Shown one piece after another: positions 1 through 6,724 of a DNA stretch of 7,369 nt. Where the stretch lies: contig CAZZIZ010000169.1 in NCBI GenBank assembly GCA_964654535.1, positions 1 through 7,369 on the forward strand. Reading direction: 5' to 3'. The notes under the pieces are model-generated. The model saw only the letters and a program-made list of their open reading frames with translations. It had not been told where the DNA came from and did not search any database. The position numbers were made by a program, and so were the translations under genes. This DNA is from CAZZIZ01 sp964654535 (lineage in GTDB: Bacteria > Bacteroidota > Bacteroidia > Chitinophagales > UBA2359). Within the stretch, counting starts at the first letter, position 1. Each line of letters opens with the position of its first letter.

Positions 1-167
1 TGAAACTTGGACTGCAGCTCCTCATTCATAGGGATAATGATCGATTCGGCTTGAATGGGCGTACTAACGGCCTGACTGGGAGGCAAATCCTGGGCACTAC
101 TGCTAGTCCAGCTCAGGAGAGCCGAAATAGCAATTAGCAGACGAATTAAGATAAATGGTCGATTCAT
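1..167 (-). CDS. Secreted protein, N-terminal part only (possible asparagine-synthetase-B-like family of Bacteroidota)
   Basis: An ATG at 167-165 opens 55 codons that run off the left edge without a stop, so only the N-terminus is visible. It starts with MNRPF, followed by a hydrophobic stretch (about residues 5-18, ILIRLLIAISALLS) and a small-residue region ending SSSAQ. This is a typical Sec signal peptide, with cleavage likely near residue 25, so the product should be exported. The mature start contains ESIIIPMNEELQSKF. This reminds me of the beginning of Bacteroidota proteins often labelled asparagine synthetase B, which begin with an ILIPMD-type motif after a signal peptide. That resemblance is from memory and rests on about 15 residues. 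The gene is divergent from the outer-membrane protein at 241, separated by about 70 bases. That a secreted protein is encoded here is well supported; the family name is tentative. Confidence 0.7.
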   Translation of the reverse strand, partial: MNRPFILIRLLIAISALLSWTSSSAQDLPPSQAVSTPIQAESIIIPMNEELQSKF

Positions 168-188
168 CACAATAATACCTATCCCAAA

Positions 189-217
189 ATAGCGATTAGA
201 GCAGCAAAATCGCCTAT
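189..217. promoter_or_regulatory. Inverted repeat in the divergent intergenic region
   Basis: ATA plus GCGATT (189-197) pairs with AATCGC plus TAT (208-213 and 215-217), leaving a 10-base loop and one bulged C at 214. The resulting stem has nine base pairs. It is the most ordered sequence in the 73 bases between the two divergent genes. It could be an operator for either gene or a hairpin in the leader of the large plus-strand gene. I could not find a convincing Bacteroidota promoter (TTTG, then TAnnTTTG) with correct spacing on either strand, so its role is inferred from position only. Confidence 0.4.
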
Positions 218-240
218 TGTAGCTTAATAGAAGTGACACA

Positions 241-3200
241 TTGTCCATTGAGCATTGGTATAAACAACCAGAAGTACATCTTAGGCATCTATTTAAGGTG
301 CTTAGGCTTAATTTTAGCAAGCTTCCTATTTTGCGTAAACTCTACTCCGTATTTGCCTTTTTGGTGCTCATAAGCTTCAGTGCTCAGGGGCAAGGTTTGA
401 GTAATCTAAGGCTAAAAACCTTCGATATAAACGAGAAGCCCATTGTTCTGGACACGCTGCTGATTGTCCCCGGAACAATCTACGTGGGTTGCGCCGATGA
501 TAGCCAGAACATTTCCGAAGCTGACTATTCCATAGACTACCCGAGCTCTACTTTGACTTGGAACAATATTCCCGAATGCGAGTCGGTACAAATAAGCTAC
601 CGCCATTTTCCGAACTTATTTAATGAAACCTATAGTAAGAAAGACCAGGGCTTGCTACATGCCTATCTACGAGAGCCGCTAGAACCTGTCACTTACCAAG
701 CGCCAAGGGAGGCACAAGACATTTTCGATTTCGGAAGTCTCGACTATAACGGAAGTTTCTCCAGAGGAATAAGTTTTGGAAACGCTCAAGACCTGGTGGT
801 TAACTCGCAATTCAATTTACAACTAGCTGGTAAGTTGAGCGATGACATCGAAATTTTAGCGGGAATGACCGATAACAACATTCCATTTCAAACGCAGGGA
901 AACACGCAACAGCTACAAGAGTTCGATCGAATATTTATTCAACTTAAAAAAGACAAGAGCACACTGCTCGTGGGTGACTACAACCTGCCTACACCTGATT
1001 CTCACTTTTTAAACTTCACTCGAAAGCTGCAAGGGCTGAACTTAGAAAACGAATCACTCGTTGGAAACGGCAAGCTGACTAGCTCAGTGTCCGCAGCCAT
1101 TGCTAGAGGTCAGTACGCCCGAAACGACTTTATAGGAGAAGAAGGAAATCAAGGCCCCTACAAGTTGACTGGAAATGCAGGGGAAGTGTTTATCATTATT
1201 CTTTCGGGAACGGAAAGGGTTTTTGTCGATGGCCGCGAACTTACGCGTGGTTACGACTTTGACTATATAATCGATTACAACATTGGGGAGATAATCTTTA
1301 CGCCTACTTTAATGATAAACAGTGGGTCACGTATTGTAGTAGAGTTTGAGTACACTGATAGGAATTACCTGCGCTCCTTTTACGCGGCAAGCAGTACTTA
1401 TGAAACCGAAAAACTTAGTGTAACCCTAAACGCCGTATCAGAACAAGATGCCAAGAACCAACCTTTGGTCGAAGAATTGAGCAGTAGCCAACGCAACGCG
1501 CTCTTTTTAACTGGAGACAGTATTCAAAAGGCATTTGTTTCTGGTGTTTTTCCTACTGAGTTCGTAGAAGAACGCATACTCTACCGCTTGGTAAATGACA
1601 CTATTGTCGATGGCATAAGTCACAACAATGTTTACGTGCAAAGCGCCAACCCCGAGGCAGAACTTTTCACTTTATCGTTTACCGATCTAGGTCAAGGGCA
1701 AGGCAACTATGTCTTATCAAACTCCAATCTAAATGGCAGGTTATACGATTGGGTGCCACCCGATCCACTTACGGGACAGCCTACTGGGAGATTTGAACCA
1801 GTGATAAAACTAATCGCACCTTTAAAACGCCAAATGCTTACCCTTGGTGCCGAGTACAAAATATCCGAACAAGGAACTCTTGGTGGCGAAATAGCCATAA
1901 GTAACCTCGACGTAAATCTCTTTTCGCCATCTCACGATGGAGACGACAGCGGACTAGCCGCTAGATTAGTCTACAATGATGCAATGCCACTTAGCTCCGA
2001 TAGTCAATGGAATTTCAAACCAGCGCTCAAATATGAGTACGTCAACGAGCGTCACAGAAGCTTCCAGCGATTCAGGGCGATAGAGTTCCAGCGTATTTGG
2101 AACATTCCAGATAGCAATGATATTTTCACCCAGCACCTCGGTGAGTCACGCTTAGCATTAGAGAAAAGTGGTTTAGGCGAAATATTCTACGGCTACAACA
2201 TCTACAGACAACAGGGCTTCTATGAAGGCAACGAACACATCGGTGGCATTGATTTCAAAACCAGCATGTGGGAATTGCGCTTAGTCTACGATGAAGTAAA
2301 AAGCCAGTCCATTAAGGAAGAAGGCTTTTTCAAGAAACCTGACTGGCGTTTAAGTCACAGAATCGGTGCAAAGAAGAATTGGAACATAGGAACCTATGGT
2401 CTTTGGGAAAATATCGAAAACAGAAACAAAGAAACACAAGCCTTAAACTCATTGAGCACAAACGACTTGGAGTATTTCTTCTTCGTCGAAAATGCAGACA
2501 CCAGCACTTTTCACAATCAACTGGTGTACGGTCGACAAGATGTAAAGGCGCCGAGCGAAGACTTCTTAACCTTCACCGATGCTTTTACCAGTGACAACCT
2601 CCAATGGAACGGTCATTACACCCCTAATTCACGAAACCAACTGCGCTGGCAAACTTCTTGGCGAAACTTTGAAAACGTAGACGACATACCATCTCAACAA
2701 GAAGATGAACGAAGTATTTTGGGTAACATAAACTACAACTATGTTCAACCCAAAGGCTGGCTGAGAAGCAACAGCAATTATAGAGTTGGCAGTGGTCGAG
2801 AGCGAAAAGTAGAATACGTCTTTATTCCAACCCTAGATAACAGTGGCTCATTTTATTGGGAAGACATAAACGACGATGGTGTCCAGCAGGACGAAGAATT
2901 CTTATTAGTTAACGAAAACACCTTAACAGAAGCAAATCGCTTTGACCGAAGACTGGTTACTACGACCGAGTTCATAAATACGCATCAAGTCGGATTCTCT
3001 CAATCGCTAGTGTTAAGCCCTAAGGCGGTTTGGTTCACTTCAAAAGGATTGAAAAAGTTCATCGCTCGTTTCAACTCGGAAACCTCACTAGATTTAGATC
3101 GACAGCAATTACCAGATGAAGAGGTCTTCTTAGTGTTTAATCCTTTTGGAGCCGCGGAACAAGATTCGGTCATCGCCACCCAAAGTGCTATACGCTCTAC

Positions 3201-3822
3201 ACTGAGTTTTAATAGAGGCGGTCAAAAGTACAGTAACGACCTAATCTTTCGCGAGTTCGAGGACAAACGTCAACTGATTAGTGGCTCCACTTCCAATTTT
3301 AAAAGAGACTGGGCATTTAAAAATCGCTATCGCCTCAATCAAAAATTCTCGACAACGGTAAACTTCCTATACGGTGAGCAGGAAAGCCTATCCGAAACTT
3401 ATGAGCTCAACAATTTTGCATTTGATTTTAGAGAAGTCGAACCATCATTGATTTACCAAGAGGGAACCAAGTGGCGTCTCACGCTATCCTATCGCTATAG
3501 GAGATCATTTGATCGAGATGTCAGCGCCTTCGAAGCATTAGACAACCGACTAAGCGCAGAATACCGTTTGAACCAAATTGGCAAATCAAACTTCAATGCG
3601 CGCTTGTCTTATTCCGAAATCACCTATGATTTTCCGAACAATCAAAACCTACAGTACGCATTGCTCGAAGGCTTGCGTCCTGGAACAAACTGGATTTGGA
3701 ATCTGAGTTATGATATTCGTATCCAGAAGAATATCCAGCTCATACTAGGTTACGATGGTCGAAAGACCGAGGACAACTCTATAAGAAACGTAGCCAGAGC
3801 AGAGCTCAAGGCGCTATTTTAA
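241..3822 (+). CDS. Large outer-membrane beta-barrel protein of a conserved Bacteroidota family, function unknown
   Basis: The product has 1193 residues if it starts at the TTG at 241. Residues 31-53 (LRKLYSVFAFLVLISFSAQGQG region) form a Sec signal peptide, so the mature protein begins near 52. The N-terminal domain (about 55-125) has the pattern seen in this family, ending in ISYRHFP. It is followed by the hallmark stretch YNGSFSRGISFGNAQD near 169 and AGMTDNNIPFQTQGNTQQLQEFDRIF near 207. The region around 300-380 (GPYKLTGNAGEVF to VEFEYTDRNYLRS) is also typical. Residues 875-886 (DINDDGVQQDEE) look like a calcium-binding loop. The long C-terminal half alternates polar and aromatic residues like a barrel and ends in Phe (RAELKALF), as substrates of the BAM machinery do. 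I recognise the family but know no proven role. SprA-like secretion or scaffold functions are guesses. The start codon is uncertain (see findings). Confidence 0.88.
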   Translation: MSIEHWYKQPEVHLRHLFKVLRLNFSKLPILRKLYSVFAFLVLISFSAQGQGLSNLRLKTFDINEKPIVLDTLLIVPGTIYVGCADDSQNISEADYSIDYPSSTLTWNNIPECESVQISYRHFPNLFNETYSKKDQGLLHAYLREPLEPVTYQAPREAQDIFDFGSLDYNGSFSRGISFGNAQDLVVNSQFNLQLAGKLSDDIEILAGMTDNNIPFQTQGNTQQLQEFDRIFIQLKKDKSTLLVGDYNLPTPDSHFLNFTRKLQGLNLENESLVGNGKLTSSVSAAIARGQYARNDFIGEEGNQGPYKLTGNAGEVFIIILSGTERVFVDGRELTRGYDFDYIIDYNIGEIIFTPTLMINSGSRIVVEFEYTDRNYLRSFYAASSTYETEKLSVTLNAVSEQDAKNQPLVEELSSSQRNALFLTGDSIQKAFVSGVFPTEFVEERILYRLVNDTIVDGISHNNVYVQSANPEAELFTLSFTDLGQGQGNYVLSNSNLNGRLYDWVPPDPLTGQPTGRFEPVIKLIAPLKRQMLTLGAEYKISEQGTLGGEIAISNLDVNLFSPSHDGDDSGLAARLVYNDAMPLSSDSQWNFKPALKYEYVNERHRSFQRFRAIEFQRIWNIPDSNDIFTQHLGESRLALEKSGLGEIFYGYNIYRQQGFYEGNEHIGGIDFKTSMWELRLVYDEVKSQSIKEEGFFKKPDWRLSHRIGAKKNWNIGTYGLWENIENRNKETQALNSLSTNDLEYFFFVENADTSTFHNQLVYGRQDVKAPSEDFLTFTDAFTSDNLQWNGHYTPNSRNQLRWQTSWRNFENVDDIPSQQEDERSILGNINYNYVQPKGWLRSNSNYRVGSGRERKVEYVFIPTLDNSGSFYWEDINDDGVQQDEEFLLVNENTLTEANRFDRRLVTTTEFINTHQVGFSQSLVLSPKAVWFTSKGLKKFIARFNSETSLDLDRQQLPDEEVFLVFNPFGAAEQDSVIATQSAIRSTLSFNRGGQKYSNDLIFREFEDKRQLISGSTSNFKRDWAFKNRYRLNQKFSTTVNFLYGEQESLSETYELNNFAFDFREVEPSLIYQEGTKWRLTLSYRYRRSFDRDVSAFEALDNRLSAEYRLNQIGKSNFNARLSYSEITYDFPNNQNLQYALLEGLRPGTNWIWNLSYDIRIQKNIQLILGYDGRKTEDNSIRNVARAELKALF
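2863..2898 (+). other. EF-hand-like calcium-binding loop within the outer-membrane protein
   Basis: Codons 875-886 read D-I-N-D-D-G-V-Q-Q-D-E-E. Acidic or amide side chains sit at loop positions 1, 3 and 5, Gly at 6 and Glu at 12, which is the canonical calcium-coordinating pattern. An aromatic-flanked version of this loop recurs, in my memory, in homologues (Y-x-W-x-D-x-N-x-D-G-x-Q-Q). Calcium binding is inferred from the pattern, not shown. Confidence 0.55.
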
Positions 3823-3918
3823 TGCAGAAAGCGTCTCTTTGATAGAGAAAGATCGCTATCATCAGAACCGCATTCCTTTCTAGAGAAAACGCAGAAGACT
3901 ATGCGCCATCAAAAAAAG

Positions 3919-4218
3919 CTACAGAATCGAATCTGCTATTTTATTAATTTTTTTGAGTTGAGCGAAGTTCACCTTGTAAAAGATTTGCTTTCCATCTCGC
4001 TTAGCAACGACCATGTTTTCTTTTCTCAAGATGTTCAGATGCTGCGAAGTAACCGATTGTTCCAAACCTAAGGATCTATAAATTGGAGTCACGCTCGTGT
4101 TGCCTCTTTTTTCAATAAATTTCAAAATTTTCATTCGAAGCGGATGCTTCAATGCACGTCCAGCTGCATACAATACTTCCGCGCTCTTCGTCATTTTCTT
4201 CTGATCAATTTTTTCCAT
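3919..4218 (-). CDS. ArsR-family winged helix-turn-helix transcriptional regulator, cysteine-free
   Basis: This 99-residue protein has the usual ArsR length. Residues 13-35 contain the conserved AAGRALKHPLRMKIL helix. Residues 41-52 give the first HTH helix, and 53-70 (EQSVTSQHLNILRKENMV) form the recognition helix with the SxHL core. Residues 71-84 (VAKRDGKQIFYKVN) form the beta wing, and the end is a short dimerisation helix. Such proteins are dimeric DNA-binding repressors. There is no cysteine at all and no ELCVCD-type box, so it should not sense arsenic, cadmium or zinc through thiols, and its signal is unknown. The gene stands alone and is convergent with the outer-membrane gene, with 96 bases between them. 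A perfect palindrome 50-65 bases upstream suggests autoregulation. The ATG at 4218 was chosen; M9 is a shorter alternative. The stop codon is followed at once by CTTTTTTT on the minus strand, without a convincing stem. Confidence 0.9.
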   Translation of the reverse strand: MEKIDQKKMTKSAEVLYAAGRALKHPLRMKILKFIEKRGNTSVTPIYRSLGLEQSVTSQHLNILRKENMVVAKRDGKQIFYKVNFAQLKKINKIADSIL

Positions 4219-4241
4219 TCCTACAGTGCTTTTTAGCTCCG

Positions 4242-4249
4242 CGAAAATA
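4242..4249 (-). promoter_or_regulatory. Possible -7 element for the ArsR gene
   Basis: On the minus strand this reads TATTTTCG, one mismatch from the Bacteroidota -7 consensus TAnnTTTG. It lies 24 bases before the ArsR start codon and overlaps a short AAT repeat (4246-4257). The matching -33 region would fall about where the palindrome at 4268-4283 lies, but no TTTG is present there. Weak on sequence alone; position makes it plausible. Confidence 0.25.
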
Positions 4250-4267
4250 ATAATAATAACACAGACT

Positions 4268-4283
4268 CATTAATTGATTAATG
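4268..4283. promoter_or_regulatory. Perfect palindrome, likely operator of the ArsR-type regulator
   Basis: CATTAAT and ATTAATG are exact inverted copies separated by TG. The 16-base site lies 50-65 bases upstream of the ArsR start codon, 18 bases beyond the possible -7 element. ArsR dimers bind AT-rich inverted repeats overlapping their own promoter, so this is the natural operator candidate. No second copy was noticed elsewhere in the window. The binding is inferred. Confidence 0.5.
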
Positions 4284-4410
4284 GATATGACTAGAACACG
4301 ACGTTCCGAAACTAAAACTTACAGAATGATTCACTACCCTGTGTTTGGTATATCCGTTTACATTTACATTAACCCAATATTAAACAACATTAAAGCATTC
4401 ACTATGATCG

Positions 4411-4442
4411 AAAAAAACCCCAACGAAAAATCGTTGAGGTTC
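4411..4442 (-). terminator. Intrinsic terminator of the coiled-coil protein gene
   Basis: Read on the minus strand, AACCTCAACGA pairs with TCGTTGGGGTT around a TTTT loop: eleven pairs with one G-U wobble. The stem runs straight into seven T residues (complement of 4411-4417). It begins 32 bases after the stop codon of the gene at 4474-5457. On the plus strand the wobble becomes a C-A mismatch and only a short A/T-mixed tail follows, so it is oriented for minus-strand transcription. Confidence 0.85.
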
Positions 4443-4473
4443 ATAAATATTTTGTTCATCTAATCTCTAATTA

Positions 4474-5457
4474 TTAGAGCAATCCTTTTTTCAAATCGAA
4501 CTTTGTTTTACCAATCAAAGTGTTCTTGTGATACACCTCAGCTTGGTAAGTACCGTCCATATAAGCCTGATCCTGCTCCCAGTACATACAGTAGCTGTTC
4601 GCGTTACCGTTGAAGTCAATATTGGTTTTGGTAGTATAGTTCTTCTCCTCACCAGATTCCCCATCAGTAAAAGTCCCAGAACCTAAAGCTTCAATAGAAA
4701 TAGGAGAACCCTCAGGGCTCGTAAGACGAACCAATACTTCGTGCTCACCCTGCTCAGTTACTTTGTTCGCAAGCGCATCAAAACAAACTTTTATTTTCTC
4801 AGCTTTGCGTGCATTCGTGGTAGGTACTTCCTTACCGCTGCTTTTATACTTCACGCCGGTAGCCAATACTTTGTTGGTTACAATAATTTCTCCCTTTGCC
4901 ACTTTCGCCGCCAACATCTCATTGGTCTCAGAAAGGTTGTTTTTAGTTTCAGTCAAATCTTCATTAGCACTAACCAAAAGCGTATTGGCAGCGTTCTGAT
5001 TTTCAACCTCAGTATACAAAGCAACATTCTGCACTGTAAGTGAGTCATTTTCTTCTTGTAACATTACAATAGTACGACGGTAATTTTCCGTGTCCAATTG
5101 TAAAGAGTACAAACGAGCTTTCACTTCGTTCAACTGGCTTTTGCTCCACTTGTTTTTCTTCAGCAAGCTAGCCAATTCAGCCTTCTGCTCTTCAACGCGT
5201 GAGTTAAGTTCAGTCATACTTGCACTCATCGTTGCATTTTCAATTTTCATTTGATCTAGCGAGCGCACTGTTTCATCAAACTCAAGTTGTAGGTTTCTTT
5301 TTGCATCCTGCAATTGAGTGTTCGAAATGCTTAGAGAGCTCACTTCTTTCGAAGCTTCATTGCTCTTAAATAGGAGGTAACCGTTTGTCAAAAGCAATAG
5401 GCCAATTAGAGCCAGTAAGAGGGGCTTACGAGACTTGGTCGTTTCTACTAGTGTCAT
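4474..5457 (-). CDS. Membrane-anchored periplasmic coiled-coil protein with a C-terminal beta-rich domain, function unknown
   Basis: The product has 327 residues. A short basic N-terminus (KSRK at 8-11) precedes one hydrophobic segment (about 12-30, PLLLALIGLLLLTNGYLLF), best read as an uncleaved anchor with the rest outside the cytoplasm. Residues 32-185 are rich in Glu, Lys, Gln, Asn and Leu with heptad-like spacing, a long coiled coil. Residues 190-327 change character: beta-prone, glycine-rich (LVRLTSPEGSPIS, DGTYQAEVYHKNTLIGKTKFDLK), like an immunoglobulin-type fold. Two cysteines (225 and 290) could form a disulfide. Proteins of this plan occur in Bacteroidota and are often mislabelled as chromosome-segregation ATPases because of the coiled coil; there is no ATPase motif here. 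It is a single-gene unit with its own terminator. The ATG at 5457 is the only start giving the basic-plus-anchor N-terminus. Role unknown, possibly envelope spacing or scaffolding. Confidence 0.85.
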   Translation of the reverse strand: MTLVETTKSRKPLLLALIGLLLLTNGYLLFKSNEASKEVSSLSISNTQLQDAKRNLQLEFDETVRSLDQMKIENATMSASMTELNSRVEEQKAELASLLKKNKWSKSQLNEVKARLYSLQLDTENYRRTIVMLQEENDSLTVQNVALYTEVENQNAANTLLVSANEDLTETKNNLSETNEMLAAKVAKGEIIVTNKVLATGVKYKSSGKEVPTTNARKAEKIKVCFDALANKVTEQGEHEVLVRLTSPEGSPISIEALGSGTFTDGESGEEKNYTTKTNIDFNGNANSYCMYWEQDQAYMDGTYQAEVYHKNTLIGKTKFDLKKGLL

Positions 5458-5640
5458 GTTTTAGTTTTTAGTTAATAATCTAACTACAATAAACTTAAAT
5501 GCTTTTTTGCTAGGAATATTGTAGTAACGATCCTTTAATGTTTATTAAAAATAAATTGTTTACTTGCGAAACCTTCCGAAAAGACCTATGCCAAAAGCGT
5601 TTTGGACAGATTATGAAGGAAACTTTAAACACCACGGAAT

Positions 5641-6360
5641 ATGCAAAAGACAGCCCTCGCCAATCTCGTTTTTATTGATATAGAGACAGTTCCATCAGTT
5701 TCTCACTACGGCGAGTTAAGTCCAACCGAGCAAAACTTGTGGTCACATAAAGTCCGTTTTACCAGATGGGCCGATAAAGAGCCAGAAGACAGCTTCGGAG
5801 AACGCGCTGGTATCTACGCCGAATTCGGCAAAGTCATCTGTATTTCTGTGGGTTTCTTTTATTACAGCGAAGCCGGATTACGCTTCAGAGTTAAGTCTTT
5901 CTATGACGATGACGAAGTAGCACTACTAAAGTCCTTCTCCGCACTTATGGATGAGCACTACGGAAACACCATAGACTATGTTTTATGCGGCCACAATATC
6001 CGCGAATTCGATGTACCCTACCTTTGCAGAAGAATGCTCATAAACGGATTACCTATTCCCAAGCTACTCGATCTAAGCGGATTAAAACCCTGGCAAATAC
6101 CGCACCTCGACACCATGCAATTTTGGAAATTCGGCGATTACAAAAACTTCACCTCCTTAGAGCACCTAGCATTTCTATTAAAAATCCCCTCACCCAAATC
6201 CGACATCTCTGGCAAAGACGTCGCACGTGTATATTGGAAAGAAAAAGACCTCGAGCGCATCCAGCAATACTGCCAGCGCGATGTAGTCACCATCGCCCAA
6301 CTCATTCTAAAATTCAGAGGCAAACCGCTTTTGAAGGATGACGATGTAGAGATGATATAA
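5641..6360 (+). CDS. DnaQ-fold 3'-5' exonuclease of the PolB-exonuclease-like (DNA_pol_B_exo2) family
   Basis: The product has 239 residues and carries the exonuclease motifs of the DEDDy class. Exo I is FIDIET with D13 and E15. Exo II is GHNIREFD (117-124) with D124. Exo III is YCQRD with Y210 and D214. The spacing fits stand-alone proteins related to the proofreading domain of family B polymerases, of which a single-domain form is common in Bacteroidota. It would remove nucleotides from 3' ends of DNA using two metal ions held by these acids. No polymerase domain follows: the ORF ends with an acidic tail (DDDVEMI) and a stop. Its true pathway (repair, replication or RNA processing) is not known to me. 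The ATG at 5641 starts 12 residues before the first catalytic Asp, so little room remains for an earlier start. It is divergent from the coiled-coil gene, with 183 bases between them. Confidence 0.9.
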   Translation: MQKTALANLVFIDIETVPSVSHYGELSPTEQNLWSHKVRFTRWADKEPEDSFGERAGIYAEFGKVICISVGFFYYSEAGLRFRVKSFYDDDEVALLKSFSALMDEHYGNTIDYVLCGHNIREFDVPYLCRRMLINGLPIPKLLDLSGLKPWQIPHLDTMQFWKFGDYKNFTSLEHLAFLLKIPSPKSDISGKDVARVYWKEKDLERIQQYCQRDVVTIAQLILKFRGKPLLKDDDVEMI

Positions 6361-6383
6361 ATTTTCTTGGGCGTGCCCCACTC

Positions 6384-6451
6384 ACTTCTACGGCTGCTCA
6401 CAATTTGCTTCTGCCGCAAGCGGCAAGCAACATTGCTCGTTCGCCGTAAGT
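6384..6451. other. Domain I: nested helices with TT(CT)/AA bulges
   Basis: In the outer helix, ACTT (6384-6387) and ACGGC (6390-6394) pair with GCCGTAAGT (6443-6451), leaving C6388 and T6389 unpaired. In the inner hairpin, TTGCTT (6405-6410) and GCCG (6413-6416) pair with CGGCAAGCAA (6421-6430), leaving C6411 and T6412 unpaired, with loop CAAG. Both helices have no other mismatch. Confidence 0.7.
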
Positions 6452-6474
6452 TCGGGGTCGGGCTGTCGGCAGTC

Positions 6475-6551
6475 GCTCTGTTCTGTGTTCTCCAGCTATA
6501 GTACTTCTAGCTCTAAGGAGCTAAGTACTATGCGTCGCCCACAACAGGAGC
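6475..6551. other. Domain II: nested helices with TT(CT)/AA bulges
   Basis: In the outer helix, GCTCTGTT (6475-6482) and GTG (6485-6487) pair with CACAACAG and AGC (6540-6547, 6549-6551), with C6483 and T6484 unpaired and G6548 bulged. In the inner hairpin, GC (6495-6496), ATAGTACTT (6498-6506) and AGCTC (6509-6513) pair with GAGCTAAGTACTATGC (6518-6533), with C6507 and T6508 unpaired and loop TAAG. The inner stem has 16 pairs. No T-run follows, so it is not an intrinsic terminator. Confidence 0.75.
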
Positions 6552-6635
6552 TTCAACAATGCCTCTATCCCTCACGCAGGATCAGGTTGTCATTTACAAA
6601 GTCATTTCAAAAAGCAAAACCATAAAAAACCAAAA

Positions 6636-6662
6636 GTCATTTCGAGCTTGTCGAGAAATCTC
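6636..6662. repeat. ATTTC/GAAAT hairpin repeat, copy 1
   Basis: GTCATTTCGAGC followed by CGAGAAATCTC. On the minus strand, ATTT, unpaired CT and CGA pair with TCG and AAAT around loop CAAGC. This resembles a short palindromic repeat found in many places in Flavobacteriia genomes (from memory). It is also the left end of a 64-base unit (6637-6700) whose tips TCATTTC and GAAATGA are exact inverted copies. Confidence 0.75.
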
Positions 6663-6700
6663 CCGGTCTCAAAGCGAGCGCAGCGATGCAGCGGAAATGA
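6637..6700. repeat. 64-base unit bounded by 7-base inverted repeats
   Basis: TCATTTC (6637-6643) and GAAATGA (6694-6700) are perfect inverted copies. Between them lie the ATTTC hairpin and a GAGCGCAGCGATGCAGCGG tract. It has the look of a tiny non-autonomous element; no target-site duplication is evident. It is not coding. Confidence 0.45.
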
Positions 6701-6724
6701 AATTCAAAACGAAAGTAAAAACAT

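Larger units (their letters stand above)
6368..6580. repeat. Highly structured intergenic element with closed ends and two nested hairpin domains (candidate RNA or MITE-like repeat)
   Basis: This element begins 8 bases after the exonuclease stop codon and has no coding content. GCGTG at 6371-6375 pairs with CACGC at 6573-6577, closing the whole. Inside, CCCC (6376-6379) pairs with GGGG (6454-6457) around domain I, a small CTG-TCGG-CAG hairpin sits at 6463-6472, and domain II occupies 6475-6551. Both domains are an outer helix holding an inner hairpin. From memory, intergenic repeats starting TTGGGCGTT and ending near CCCTAACGC are scattered in Bacteroidota genomes. There the closing pair would be GCGTT/AACGC, against GCGTG/CACGC here, which would be compensatory. 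That recollection is not verified. GGGC/GCCC at 6369-6378 is a competing small hairpin. Confidence 0.65.

Noticed and set aside
3834..3888. Small inverted repeats TCTCT/AGAGA and TTTCT/AGAAA in the convergent gap 3823-3918
   Set aside because: Stems of five pairs without T-runs are expected by chance; nothing else is visible in this 96-base gap.
3911..3940. Terminator for the ArsR gene at its stop codon (minus-strand T-run after CAGA...TCTG)
   Set aside because: The T-run is real, but the stem has only about five pairs and lies inside the coding sequence; too weak to call.
4281..4463. A 60-codon plus-strand open frame upstream of the ArsR gene
   Set aside because: It starts inside the palindrome and runs through the terminator of the opposite-strand gene; its composition is that of AT-rich intergenic DNA.
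4741..5043. Plus-strand frames of 78 and 100 codons opposite the coiled-coil gene
   Set aside because: They lie fully inside a well-supported gene on the other strand and show no family features.
5601..5640. Promoter for the exonuclease gene starting from TTTG at 5601
   Set aside because: No TAnnTTTG-like element follows at the required 19-21 base spacing.
6498..6531. Inner hairpin of domain II as an intrinsic terminator of the exonuclease gene
   Set aside because: The stem is strong, but neither side has a T-run, and it is nested in a larger fold.
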